This document shows, piece after piece, positions 53,183-62,053 of a DNA stretch of 64,000 nucleotides. How positions within the stretch are numbered: position 1 is the first letter of the stretch; every line of letters starts with the position of its first letter. Position numbers and translations under genes: made by a program. The notes beneath the pieces are model-generated. The model was not told where the DNA came from. It searched no databases and saw only the letters and a list, made by a program, of their open reading frames with translations. Source of the DNA: Thermocoleostomius sinensis A174 (GTDB lineage Bacteria > Cyanobacteriota > Cyanobacteriia > Elainellales > Elainellaceae); the NCBI RefSeq assembly GCF_026802175.1, contig NZ_CP113797.1, forward strand, positions 3,077,026 through 3,141,025, in the 5' to 3' direction.

Positions 53183-55717
53183 ATGACTCATTTGCCCTTC
53201 TTACCCACTATTTCGTCCTGTAGCTGGAGCCGCTCCATTGGTCTAGGGTGGGACAATCCTTACACAGTTCGCTACGCCAGCAACATTGATGATGGACCAT
53301 GGCATGGAATGCCTTTGGGTGGGTTGGGTGCAGGATGCATCGGACGATCGTCCCGCGGTGATTTTAACCTCTGGCATGTCGATGGCGGTGAGCATGTGTT
53401 TCAGGTTTTTCCAGCGTGCCAATTTAGTGTATTTGAGCAGGTAGAGGATGCCCCCCCTCAAGCCTATGCCCTTTGCACGGAAGCGCCGAATCATGACACG
53501 TTGGCAGCTTGGCAGTGGTATCCGGTGCAGGGGAAGAGGGAACGGAGAGTAGGAAACAGGGAAGCAGAACCAGATTCGGGGAAGTATTATGCACTGTATC
53601 CGCGCAGTTGGTTCGTTTATCGAAATGTGTTTCAAGCGTATCTAGAATGTGAGCAGTTTTCCCCAATTTGGGCTGAAAACTATCAAGAATCTAGCTATCC
53701 TGTGGCAGTGTTTGAGTGGTCGGCTCATAATCCGGGCAATCGACCCATTACGCTTAGCATCATGCTTTCTTGGCAAAACATGGCGGGTTGGTTCACGAAT
53801 ACGTTGAAGACGCCAGAGGTTACAGTTCGCGATGATGGCAGTCCTGTTTATGCCTATCAACCCCAAATTGGCAAAAGCCAGGGAAATTTTAACCAGTGGT
53901 TAACGTCAGGTGACTGTGCTGGATGCATCATGGGACAGAGCGATCGGCAAACGTTGGAAGAAGGGGACGGCACTTGGGCGATTGCCACTTGTTTTGATGC
54001 AGAAGTGTTTTATCAAGCGCGTTGGAATCCGATCGGGGATGGGAGGGATTTGTGGAGCAGTTTTGCCCAGGATGGATCGCTGCCCAATGTTGCTGATGAA
54101 TCGCCAGCGGCAAGAGGAGAGCAGATTGGAGCGGCAGTTGCGGTGCGGTTTACGTTGGCTCCGGGTGAGACCAAACAAATTCCGTTTGTGGTGGTGTGGG
54201 ATTTGCCCATTACTGAGTTTGCAGAAGGTGTTGTCTACTACCGTCGCTACACAGACTTCTTTGGACGCAGCGGTCAGAACGCTTGGGCGATCGCCCAGAC
54301 TGCTCTGAAATCCTATAAACAGTGGCAGCAGTCGATTCAACAATGGCAACAGCCGATTTTGGATCGATCGGATTTACCCGACTGGTTCAAAATGGCGCTA
54401 TTCAATGAGCTATATGATTTGACCAGCGGCGGAACCCTGTGGAGTGCCGCCACTGAGCATGACCCGATCGGACAATTTGCTGTGCTGGAATGTTTAGATT
54501 ACCGCTGGTATGAAAGCCTAGACGTGCGGTTGTATGGGTCATTTGCGCTACTGATGTTGTTCCCCAACTTAGACAAGTCCATTCTTCGTGCCTTTGCCAG
54601 GGCGATTCCGAAAGAGGACGATCGCCTCCGCACCATTGGCTACTACTACACGATCGGACAGCCTAGCCCAGAAGCCTTGCGCAAAGCCAAAAACGCCACT
54701 CCGCATGATTTGGGCGCACCTAACGAACACGTTTGGGAGAAGACGAACTACACCAGCTATCAAGACTGCAATTTGTGGAAAGATCTAGGTTCTGATTTCG
54801 TCTTGCAGGTCTACCGGGATTTTGTTCTCACGGGCAGCCGTGATATGCCATTCCTAGAGGAGTGCTGGGAGGCGATCGTCGCGGCACTTGAATATCTCAA
54901 AACCTTTGATTTCGATAACGATGGCATCCCTGAAAATTCAGGCGCACCCGATCAAACCTTCGACGATTGGCGCTTGCAAGGGGTCAGCGCTTACTGTGGT
55001 GGATTGTGGATAGCTGCACTAGAAGCCGCGATCGCCATTGGTCAAACCTTGGAAAGGATGACAACTAACAGCGGAGGGGTGAACAAAAAGCCAATCCCCA
55101 CCCCCCAATCCCTCATTCCTCAATGGCAAAACTGGCTAGAGCAAGCCCGATCAGAGTATCAGGAAAAATTGTGGAACGGTCAGTACTATCGCCTCGACAG
55201 CGGCAGTGGGTCTGATATAGTCATGACCGATCAGCTTTGCGGTCAGTTCTATGCGCGATTACTGAACTTACCCGATATTGTGCCGATCGACTGTGTCCGG
55301 TCTGCTCTACAGTCGATTTACGACTCGTGCTTTATCAACTTCAACCAGTGGATTCAAGATCAGAGGGACAATTGTCTAACCCCCACCCCCCTTCCCTTCT
55401 CCCCTATTGGTGCAGCCAACGGTGTGCGTCCAGACGGTTCTCCGGTTAATCCAAAGGACACCCATCCCTTGGAAGTATGGACAGGCATTAACTTTGGGCT
55501 AGCAGCCTTTATGGTGCAAATGGGCATGCAGCAGGAAGCCTTTGAGATTACAGAAGCCGTTGTGCGACAGATTTATGAGCACGGATTGCAATTCCGCACG
55601 CCAGAAGCAATCACGGCTACTCACACCTTCCGCGCCTGTCACTATCTGCGAGCTATGGCAATTTGGGCAATTTATGGTGTATTGGTTGAGTTTAAGGCAC
55701 TAAAAAGTGAGAAGTGA
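53183..55717 (+). CDS. GH116-family glycosidase (non-lysosomal glucosylceramidase-like)
   Basis: The 844-residue protein matches the GBA2/DUF608 family. An N-terminal beta domain (PLGGLGAGCIGRSSRGDFNLW, about 45-65) is followed by an alpha-barrel catalytic domain. By position the nucleophile is Glu436 (VLECLDYRW) and the acid/base Asp590 (GAPDQTFDDW), very near Glu441/Asp593 of the characterised bacterial GH116 beta-glucosidase. SAYCGGLWIAALEA and HPLEVWTGINFGLAA further support it. No signal peptide, so cytosolic; likely substrates are beta-glucosides or glucolipids. Three segments look like inserted repeats: about 115-135 (QGKRERRVGNREAE), 630-645 (KKPIPTPQSLIP) and 730-745 (TPTPLPFSPIG). 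A start at ATG 53183 is the only good choice. Confidence 0.9.
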   Translation: MTHLPFLPTISSCSWSRSIGLGWDNPYTVRYASNIDDGPWHGMPLGGLGAGCIGRSSRGDFNLWHVDGGEHVFQVFPACQFSVFEQVEDAPPQAYALCTEAPNHDTLAAWQWYPVQGKRERRVGNREAEPDSGKYYALYPRSWFVYRNVFQAYLECEQFSPIWAENYQESSYPVAVFEWSAHNPGNRPITLSIMLSWQNMAGWFTNTLKTPEVTVRDDGSPVYAYQPQIGKSQGNFNQWLTSGDCAGCIMGQSDRQTLEEGDGTWAIATCFDAEVFYQARWNPIGDGRDLWSSFAQDGSLPNVADESPAARGEQIGAAVAVRFTLAPGETKQIPFVVVWDLPITEFAEGVVYYRRYTDFFGRSGQNAWAIAQTALKSYKQWQQSIQQWQQPILDRSDLPDWFKMALFNELYDLTSGGTLWSAATEHDPIGQFAVLECLDYRWYESLDVRLYGSFALLMLFPNLDKSILRAFARAIPKEDDRLRTIGYYYTIGQPSPEALRKAKNATPHDLGAPNEHVWEKTNYTSYQDCNLWKDLGSDFVLQVYRDFVLTGSRDMPFLEECWEAIVAALEYLKTFDFDNDGIPENSGAPDQTFDDWRLQGVSAYCGGLWIAALEAAIAIGQTLERMTTNSGGVNKKPIPTPQSLIPQWQNWLEQARSEYQEKLWNGQYYRLDSGSGSDIVMTDQLCGQFYARLLNLPDIVPIDCVRSALQSIYDSCFINFNQWIQDQRDNCLTPTPLPFSPIGAANGVRPDGSPVNPKDTHPLEVWTGINFGLAAFMVQMGMQQEAFEITEAVVRQIYEHGLQFRTPEAITATHTFRACHYLRAMAIWAIYGVLVEFKALKSEK

Positions 55718-56080
55718 GGGTTAGTGCCACGTTGGTCATCACATTATTTTTAATATCTTAGCGATCGACCAACTCAGTCGGGGCGTCTTTCAAGTCGCCG
55801 CTCTGCTGCTCAACAGCGAGATTATTCTTTCGTTATCGTCCGCTGCAACATATATTCTTGTGCTTCCGTCTTGCACTTCTGTATTGAAGCACCGTCGTTT
55901 ACCACCATTTGGTTTAAGGTTGCCTGCCGTTCGTCTTTTTTTTCATAGCTGCGCTATCATTGCCGCTATTCATTCCTCAGAGAAAACTTAGCTGCTTGTT
56001 TTCGATCGGTATGAATCAGCATGAAGAGCAGCAGAACCACGATACAACCCGCAACAGAGCTAGACAACTTGAATCTAATC
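55718..56080. other. Intergenic region, no gene seen
   Basis: About 360 bases between the glycosidase and the hydrolase. I see no gene; a CGATCG palindrome and short GC-rich stretch only. Confidence 0.4.
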
Positions 56081-57823
56081 ATGACAACTTCTTCCGCTTC
56101 AGATCCTCCTACCGATACGGCAAACCCAATAGCGGCTGAACCGTGTTTCCGTTCGCGTTCCTGGTTCAAACGCAAAATTTTTCATCGCTCGTGGCAAGTA
56201 GCGTTAGGTTGCCTGGCAGCCCTTACCACCGCCATTCCTAGCCCCGCAGCCGAACGGGTATCTGTCTCCTACGGGCCGCTAGAGCTTTCGCTTTCTGTAA
56301 AAGACCTGGAAACCTATGCAGAAACAGGCAGGATGAGTAATGGGTTAGCCTTTTATGCCCGATTCGTGGATGATGAAAACCTAGAGCAGTTGCGCGATCT
56401 GTTGCGCCAGCAACTGGACTTAGATGCGGTGGCCATCTCACAGATTCTCTATTCATCGTTTGGAGAAACCTCGCTGCAACAGTTGGGCGAACTGATTCAA
56501 ACTGATGCGCGCCAAAATGGATTTTATGCCCTGCGATCGGCGTTAATTTTGGCTGCCAATGACCCTGAAGGCTTAACACCCTTAAACATCATCAAACACT
56601 TTCCCACACCCACAGTACGAATTCAGTCCGTCCGCGCTATTCAAGTTGCCAATGAATTTACACAATTGCTGCATCAAACCGATCGCATCAGAGCCGTGAT
56701 GAGTGAACAGGCGGCTGCGGATATAGCAACAGACGTTTCGGTTGATTTTGCCCGAGGGTTAAATTTACAGGAGTTTGGCACCATCGACTGGCAACAGGAA
56801 ACCTTACAGCTACACGATCGTCTGCGCAATCGCTCCATTGCAGTTGATCTCTATACGCCAAATCTTTCCGAAGCGGCACCAGTGCTAGTGATTTCCCATG
56901 GCATTGCAGCCGATCGCCAAGATTTTTCGGAACTGGCACAACATTTAGCCTCGCATGGTTTTGCAGTGGCTGTGTTAGATCATCCCGGCAGCGATCGACA
57001 ACACTTTCAAAACCTGCTGCGGGGACTAACCCAAGAAATTGCTGAACCTAACGAGTTTGTTAATCGTCCATTGGATGTGAGCTATTTGCTAGATGAGCTA
57101 GAGCAACTCAATCAACCAGGTGCACCGCTGCACAATCGCCTCAATTTGCAGAAAGTGGGCGTGATTGGACACTCATTAGGCGGCTATACGGCTCTAGCTT
57201 TGGCTGGTGCTCAACTAAATTTCGACTTGCTGCGGCGCGAATGCCAATCCAGCTTCATTGATCTGAATATTGCGAACTTGTCGATGCCGCTTCAGTGTGA
57301 AGCACTGCGAACCACACTCGAGGCTCAACCGCTACAAGACAATCGGGTGCGGGCAATCGTCGCCGTGAATTCAGTCAGCCATAACGTCTTTGGACAAGAA
57401 GGACTGCGATCGGTTCAAGTTCCGGTCATGTTAATTGGTGGTAGTCGGGATGTAATTTCGCCTGTGCTGCTCGAGCAAGTGTGTCCGTTTACGTGGCTCA
57501 CCGGGACAGATAAATACCTAGCGGTGATTGAAAAAGGAACCCATGTTTATAATTACCAAAATACTAGTCAAAACCAATTGTTTCCTGGTGAACCCACTAA
57601 CCCCAATCCTGCTCTGGCTCACCGCTATTTGCAAGCCCTCAGCCTCGCATTCTCCAAGGTTCACGTTGCTGCACAGCCCGAATATCGCGACTATCTCAGA
57701 GCATCTTATGCGCAGTCAATTAGTGAATCCCCCCTACCTCTGACGCTGCTGAATGCGTTGAATACCGCTCCCTTGACGCGATCGTTAGTAGGCGCTTGCC
57801 CCGGAACCAGTGAAAATCGTTAA
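56081..57823 (+). CDS. Exported alpha/beta hydrolase with N-terminal DUF1400-like domain
   Basis: The 580-residue protein has a signal-anchor-like segment (VALGCLAALTTAIPSPA at about 40-56), then AERVSVSYGPLELSLSVKDLE, a DUF1400-type N-terminal domain seen in cyanobacterial esterase-like proteins. The alpha/beta hydrolase core starts near 265: PVLVISHGIAADRQDF (oxyanion), VIGHSLGGYTAL (nucleophile Ser), VMLIGGSRDVISP (acid) and EKGTHVYNY (His). All of the triad are present. It is probably a periplasmic or lipoprotein-type lipase/esterase. I chose ATG 56081; ATG 56021 adds 20 residues. Cyanobacterial relatives are annotated as dienelactone-hydrolase-like. Confidence 0.85.
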   Translation: MTTSSASDPPTDTANPIAAEPCFRSRSWFKRKIFHRSWQVALGCLAALTTAIPSPAAERVSVSYGPLELSLSVKDLETYAETGRMSNGLAFYARFVDDENLEQLRDLLRQQLDLDAVAISQILYSSFGETSLQQLGELIQTDARQNGFYALRSALILAANDPEGLTPLNIIKHFPTPTVRIQSVRAIQVANEFTQLLHQTDRIRAVMSEQAAADIATDVSVDFARGLNLQEFGTIDWQQETLQLHDRLRNRSIAVDLYTPNLSEAAPVLVISHGIAADRQDFSELAQHLASHGFAVAVLDHPGSDRQHFQNLLRGLTQEIAEPNEFVNRPLDVSYLLDELEQLNQPGAPLHNRLNLQKVGVIGHSLGGYTALALAGAQLNFDLLRRECQSSFIDLNIANLSMPLQCEALRTTLEAQPLQDNRVRAIVAVNSVSHNVFGQEGLRSVQVPVMLIGGSRDVISPVLLEQVCPFTWLTGTDKYLAVIEKGTHVYNYQNTSQNQLFPGEPTNPNPALAHRYLQALSLAFSKVHVAAQPEYRDYLRASYAQSISESPLPLTLLNALNTAPLTRSLVGACPGTSENR

Positions 57824-57940
57824 GGGGGCAAATCCGTACAAATAGAATGCAAACACCTCCTTCCGATTATTTAATAAAGAATGTTAGCCTGAGAAGGATC
57901 AACTTAGCTTAGATAAGCTAGCAGTGAAATCGGCGATCGA

Positions 57941-58567
57941 ATGATTAGTTACCTTAAGGGAACCGTTGCTGGGATTCAAAAAGTAAGCAGTAGTCGCGTC
58001 ATCCTCACCTTAGAAGTGAATCAGGTTGGATACGATTTGCAGATTACGTCTCGCTTAATGCAGCATTTGTTGGCGATCGACGAAGCTGTACAAGTATTTA
58101 CACATCTACAAATTCGCGAAGATCAGATGATCCTGTTTGGGTTTGGTTCAACCGCTGAACGAGACTTATTCCGCCAACTCATTAGTGTCAGTGGTATTGG
58201 ACCCCAAGTTGCGATGGCCTTACTGGATGGATTAAGTTTACCCGACCTCGTGCAGGCAATCGTTTCTAGCAACACGCGAGTCTTAACCCAAGCACCTGGG
58301 GTGGGCGCAAAAACTGCCGAGCGTTTGGCTTTAGAACTCAAAACCAAATTAGCTGAATGGCGCAACCAATCGGGCCTGGCAACTTTGCCTGATGCGGGAC
58401 CAACGGCCAATGTTCGAGAAGATGTAGAAATGACTTTACTAGCGCTGGGATATACTGGCAATGAAATTACGCAAGCGTTGCAAGCTGTTGGACAAAAAAC
58501 TGCACTGGCTAAAAACTCCAATGCAGAAGATTGGATTCGAGAAGCGATCGCTTGGCTTAGCCAATGA
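57941..58567 (+). CDS. ruvA: Holliday junction branch migration protein RuvA
   Basis: The 208-residue RuvA begins MISYLKGTVAGIQKVSSSRV, has VFTHLQIREDQMILFGF, the helix-hairpin-helix pair LISVSGIGPQVAMALL and LTQAPGVGAKTAERLALELK, and the C-terminal RuvB-binding domain (VEMTLLALGYTGNEITQAL). RuvA tetramers grip Holliday junctions for the RuvB motor. RuvB is not nearby. ATG 57941 is the family start. It converges on the YihY gene. Confidence 0.96.
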   Translation: MISYLKGTVAGIQKVSSSRVILTLEVNQVGYDLQITSRLMQHLLAIDEAVQVFTHLQIREDQMILFGFGSTAERDLFRQLISVSGIGPQVAMALLDGLSLPDLVQAIVSSNTRVLTQAPGVGAKTAERLALELKTKLAEWRNQSGLATLPDAGPTANVREDVEMTLLALGYTGNEITQALQAVGQKTALAKNSNAEDWIREAIAWLSQ

Positions 58568-58664
58568 AGTCTTTGCTCAAGCGGTACGATCAATCGATTA
58601 ACACGAATCGATCGAGTTACTTCATTGACGGATGAGCACGACATCAATCATAATCAATAACGAC

Positions 58665-59549
58665 TCATTCTTTTGAAACCGGAACAGCGTGCTCAGATGG
58701 GCGAATCGGAGTACCTCGATAGCGAGAATAAACCTGGGTAAATTCTGCACCAAACAAAATAATTTGAGCCGAATAAAATACCCACACTAAAAGTACCACG
58801 AAGGAACCTGCTGCACCATAGGTAGAACCAATCCCACTATTACCTAAATAGAGACCAATGAGATATCGACCAATATTAAATAGAAGTGCCGTTGCAGCGG
58901 CTCCGATCCACAAGTTTTTCCAAGGGACTTGTACATCTGGCAAAAACTTATAAATTGATGCAAAGAGCAGCGTGATTACTGCAAAAGAGATAAAGAAATT
59001 CAATCCTTGACCAACCGCTATAAACTCTGGCATCATGCTGCCAAAAACATTACTGATTGCGGCGAGGATAGCGGAAAGGATCAGAGAAACTAATAGCAGA
59101 AATCCAATTACAAGCACCATAGCAAATGATAGAAATCGAGACTGAATAAAGTTTTTCCAGCCGCGTTCTGGCTTTGGTTTAACATTCCAAATGGCATTCA
59201 AGGCTTGTTGCAGTTGACCAAATACGCCTGATGCGCCGAACAAAAGCGTTACGACTCCCACAATTGAAGCGATCGTCCCGCCTGAACCAGGGCGTTGAGC
59301 ATTTTGCAACATGGTTTGAATTGCCTCTGCCCCGTCACGTCCTACTAGACCTTGGATCTGCCCGACAATTTGACCTTGCGCGGCTTCTTCACCAAATATA
59401 GCCCCCGCAATAGCAATGGCAATTAACAACAATGGAGCTAATGAAAATACGGTGTAATAAGCAAGCGCGGCCGCATATAGAGGGACTTGATCTTGTGTCC
59501 ATTCAGTGACAGTGTCCTTTAAAAGACGAACGCCGTCTTTCAATCTCAT
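58665..59549 (-). CDS. YihY/BrkB-family membrane protein
   Basis: The 294-residue membrane protein has six hydrophobic helices with LYAAALAYYTVFSLAPLLLIA at the start, GQLQQALNAIWNVKP and RFLSFAMVLVIGFLLLVSLILS in the middle, and TYGAAGSFVVLLVWVFYSAQIILFGAEFTQVY near the end, the YihY/BrkB (formerly RNase BN) signature. The family is thought to be involved in envelope transport or integrity; no reaction is proven. ATG 59549 is clear. It reads away from the repeat-rich gap upstream. Confidence 0.92.
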   Translation of the reverse strand: MRLKDGVRLLKDTVTEWTQDQVPLYAAALAYYTVFSLAPLLLIAIAIAGAIFGEEAAQGQIVGQIQGLVGRDGAEAIQTMLQNAQRPGSGGTIASIVGVVTLLFGASGVFGQLQQALNAIWNVKPKPERGWKNFIQSRFLSFAMVLVIGFLLLVSLILSAILAAISNVFGSMMPEFIAVGQGLNFFISFAVITLLFASIYKFLPDVQVPWKNLWIGAAATALLFNIGRYLIGLYLGNSGIGSTYGAAGSFVVLLVWVFYSAQIILFGAEFTQVYSRYRGTPIRPSEHAVPVSKE

Positions 59550-59638
59550 GTGGCTATTCCTTCGCTGGTATTAATTACCGCCATTATCAATAGCTCGTTT
59601 ATTTATCAGCATCAGTCTATGGTAAGGAATTCAGGAAA

Positions 59639-59802
59639 GGGCGTTGCTGAACGCAGGATGAATTACCCGCATCCACAACCCTTCTTCTTATGGAGCAGGG
59701 AGCCAAATTTTGTTGTCCCCTCTCCTTTGGGAGAGGGCTGGGCTGAGGGCTGCAAGCAGCTCCAGCACAAGAATCATATATTCTGCTCAGCAACACCCAG
59801 AA
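59639..59802. mobile_element. MITE-like element C with GGCGTTGCTGA termini
   Basis: Left end GGGCGTTGCTGAACGCAGGA and right end whose complement reads GGGTGTTGCTGAGCAGAA are inverted. The interior holds a GC-rich hairpin-prone block (CCTCTCCTTTGGGAGAGG near 59710-59727). It sits in the gap between the YihY and DUF2993 genes. Confidence 0.75.
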
Positions 59803-59848
59803 AAGATTAAAAATGAATCAGTCTCTCATTCCGAGGCATACTTGCGTC

Positions 59849-60583
59849 TTACATTGGAGGAAGTTTCGCGATCGTTGTATCTGCTCGGATCAACAATCTT
59901 CCTTCATCGGTCTCCAACTCCTTCAGTTTTAGGGATATCCCGCCAAGTTCAAAATTACGTAGATCTAGTAGCTCAATCAGGTTCTGAAATAACACTGTTA
60001 ACAAAGTAAGAGACAGTCCCTGCCCTTCTGCCGAGAGAATCTCAATTTCTATGCGCTGTCCATTGTCTTTCAGAATTGGTTTGATCATGGCATGAAATTC
60101 ACTTCCCTCGGCATGATCGGTGCTGATAATTGCGTTAAGGTCAATTCGATTGTCGCTCAATAGTTGAAGACTAACGTGTTGAATATCGATCGGTACGATT
60201 TCGCCATCCACTTCCACTTCTAATTGGTTGAGCTTATTCCGGAGATAGTCAGATTGTAATGCACGGTTCAAGTCGGCTTCTGTTAAGATCACTTGAGTTC
60301 GAGCACAAGCGGTTTTGTTTAGTTCAATATCCCCTGTCACCGCCTTCAGTGGGTTAATAAATACTGCATCTGTCTGAATATCTACTGACTCAGCCCGCAA
60401 CTCCTGTTGAATGACCAGTCCTTGTCCTTGAATTTTGACTGAATCAACCTGCCCTTGAACAAGTTGCAATGGATTTGTGCGGATATCAACCTCAATTTCT
60501 TCTACTTCATCAAGTTGGCTAGTAAGTGCTAGCTCTGCTGCCTTGTCAAGCAACTGTTCTCCCAAATCTGGATCGTGATTCAT
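59849..60583 (-). CDS. DUF2993 protein
   Basis: The 244-residue protein fits DUF2993 (LmeA-like): ELALTSQLDEVEEIEVDIRTNPLQLVQGQVDSV, TRTQVILTEADLNRALQSD and LLDLRNFELGGISLKLKELE. The beta-rich fold resembles lipid-binding or lipid-transfer tubular domains. No signal peptide is seen, so it may be peripheral on the cytosolic face. ATG 60583 is the usual start. Family function in cyanobacteria is unknown. Its stop lies about 50 bases from MITE-like element C. Confidence 0.85.
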   Translation of the reverse strand: MNHDPDLGEQLLDKAAELALTSQLDEVEEIEVDIRTNPLQLVQGQVDSVKIQGQGLVIQQELRAESVDIQTDAVFINPLKAVTGDIELNKTACARTQVILTEADLNRALQSDYLRNKLNQLEVEVDGEIVPIDIQHVSLQLLSDNRIDLNAIISTDHAEGSEFHAMIKPILKDNGQRIEIEILSAEGQGLSLTLLTVLFQNLIELLDLRNFELGGISLKLKELETDEGRLLIRADTTIAKLPPM

Positions 60584-60902
60584 GGATTTAATACTAACTT
60601 AAACAGAAGGAGCAATAATATGGCGAAAAAGGTAAAAATGTTGCAGGTGTTAGCCTACTTTAGTACTGGTAGCTTCAACACTTATTTTCAATCTTTGATC
60701 TAGAGTTACAATCAGCTATGATTCTATTCAACTTAGCAATACAACAACGCCGTAATAGCGATTAAATGCATCTCAACTTTGCGAAAAAAAGTGAGATTTT
60801 TAAAGACCCTTCCCCAATCTGGGAAAGGGATTAATGGTAAAGCTTGTTGAGAGAAACAAATGTTTTCTTGATCAATTTTGCCTTAGAAGTAGTCTGATAA
60901 CA
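60584..60902. other. Intergenic region with one hairpin
   Basis: About 320 AT-rich bases; apart from the terminator-like hairpin at 60807-60829 nothing is seen. No short gene. Confidence 0.4.
60807..60829 (-). terminator. Candidate terminator of the small helical protein gene
   Basis: CCCTTCCCC and GGGAAAGGG pair with one mismatch around a five-base loop, about 75 bases past the stop. The sequence after it on the minus strand is AT-rich (TCTTTAAAAATC) rather than a pure T run. Confidence 0.5.
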
Positions 60903-61139
60903 CTACATTTTTCCCTTTTGCATCACCTCTTGTAGATGACGACGAATCTCTTGAACTTGATTCATTTCAGTTTGCTGAATCTGCCGCAAAAGTTCAACAC
61001 ATGGCTGACTGTCAGCCTTCTGAGCATCTTGAATGTACGTCTCATATAGTTGAACAGCTTCAGCTTTGTTCTTTAATACAGCCACCAGATCATATTCTAA
61101 ATCGCTGATCGCTTTAGTTTGATTGTTGGTTGCAACCAT
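60903..61139 (-). CDS. Small helical protein, unknown
   Basis: The 78-residue acidic protein is almost wholly helical by composition: ISDLEYDLVAVLKNKAEAVQ, YIQDAQKADSQPCVELLRQI, QTEMNQVQEIRRHLQEVMQ. The pattern, with paired Glu/Asp and one Cys, is like a shortened ferritin-like or four-helix protein with a helical hairpin. No metal-binding EXXH pair is convincing. It is divergent to the rhodanese gene across 295 bases. I recall similar unnamed small proteins in filamentous cyanobacteria. Confidence 0.65.
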   Translation of the reverse strand: MVATNNQTKAISDLEYDLVAVLKNKAEAVQLYETYIQDAQKADSQPCVELLRQIQQTEMNQVQEIRRHLQEVMQKGKM

Positions 61140-61434
61140 GATTCTTCTCCATTGTTTTAACTAGCTGCTCTAAGCTTGACGTACCTCTCTTACTCCAAAC
61201 ATCTCCCTAAAAGTGGAAAGTTATCATGTGATCATAAAAACATTTTTCTTATATCTATTAGCTCTTGAAAGGCATAAACTCCAACTTTGAAGCGTCAATA
61301 AAGCTAAAATTCAAACGATTTAAGGATGGAAGCATCTCTACCAATTTATTAGGACAGTCTCGTTCCTAGGAAAGAGGCTGTTCGATCGCCACCTCAGTAC
61401 AGTTTTAAGTGTTGCAATTAGGAAGATTAAACAA
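61140..61434. promoter_or_regulatory. Divergent promoter region, small helical protein / rhodanese
   Basis: 295 bases with both start codons facing outward. ATCATGTGATCAT near 61223-61235 is a partial palindrome. No clear -10/-35 pair is visible. Confidence 0.35.
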
Positions 61435-61929
61435 ATGGCAGATTTTGAAGACGCCGTAACGCGGGCCAAAGATAATATGCCGAATCTCACACCGACGCCA
61501 CCAGGGTTTCATAGCCAAGCGACGCCAACTGAGTTAAAAGCCCGATTGCAGTGGGGAGAACCAGGACTGACAATTCTAGATGTGCGTGATCACAATGCTT
61601 TTAATGAATGTCGCATCTTAGGTGCGATCACAATGCCGATTGAGCAACTCCCTCAATGGGCTAACTCTAGCTTGGCTCACAAGCGGGATATTTATGTCTA
61701 TGGTGCCACCGATGAGGATACCGCTTCAGCAGCAAACTTGTTGCGTGAAGCCGGATTTGACAAAGTAGCAGAGTTGAAGGGTGGACTAGAAGCTTGGAGA
61801 GCCATTGAAGGCCCTATTGAAGGTATTGCTTCCATTCAATCTCCAAGCGCTGGCGCTTACAATGTGGCTGAGCGCCTCCGCGAATTTGCCGCAGAACGAG
61901 ACAAAGAAAAGAATTCATCCTTTAGCTAA
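61435..61929 (+). CDS. Rhodanese-like domain protein lacking the catalytic cysteine
   Basis: A 164-residue protein with one rhodanese fold at about 25-125: LTILDVRDHNAFNECRILGA, MPIEQLPQWANSSLAHKRDI, then VYGATDEDTASAANLLREAGFDKVAELKGGLEAW. The active-site loop normally starts with a Cys (for example VYCATG); here Gly90 occupies it, so sulfur transfer by this loop is unlikely. The N-terminal 24 and C-terminal 40 residues are extensions, the latter with a coiled-coil tail (VAERLREFAAERDKEK). I infer a binding or regulatory rhodanese domain. Start ATG 61435 is clear. Confidence 0.85.
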   Translation: MADFEDAVTRAKDNMPNLTPTPPGFHSQATPTELKARLQWGEPGLTILDVRDHNAFNECRILGAITMPIEQLPQWANSSLAHKRDIYVYGATDEDTASAANLLREAGFDKVAELKGGLEAWRAIEGPIEGIASIQSPSAGAYNVAERLREFAAERDKEKNSSFS

Positions 61930-61969
61930 TTACAGCTGACTTAACAAGCAGTCAATAAGTCAATCTTAA

Positions 61970-61998
61970 AGAGGGGAATGCTCTAGTTGCGCCCCTCT
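61970..61998. terminator. Candidate bidirectional terminator
   Basis: AGAGGGG and CCCCTCT form a seven-base stem with a 15-base loop between the convergent rhodanese and response-regulator genes. No strong T tract on either side. Confidence 0.45.
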
Positions 61999-62053
61999 AT
62001 CAATTTAGCTGCTTTGCTTAGTTGATTTGAGTGGATTACTTTACAGTTCCGAT

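Noticed and set aside
58593-58612. ATCGATT/AATCGAT inverted repeat between ruvA and the YihY gene.
   Set aside because: A seven-base stem made of the lineage's favoured CGAT words and without a T tract; could be chance.
58123-58647. A 174-codon antisense frame over ruvA.
   Set aside because: Antisense shadow of a conserved gene; Ser/Arg-rich product typical of such frames.
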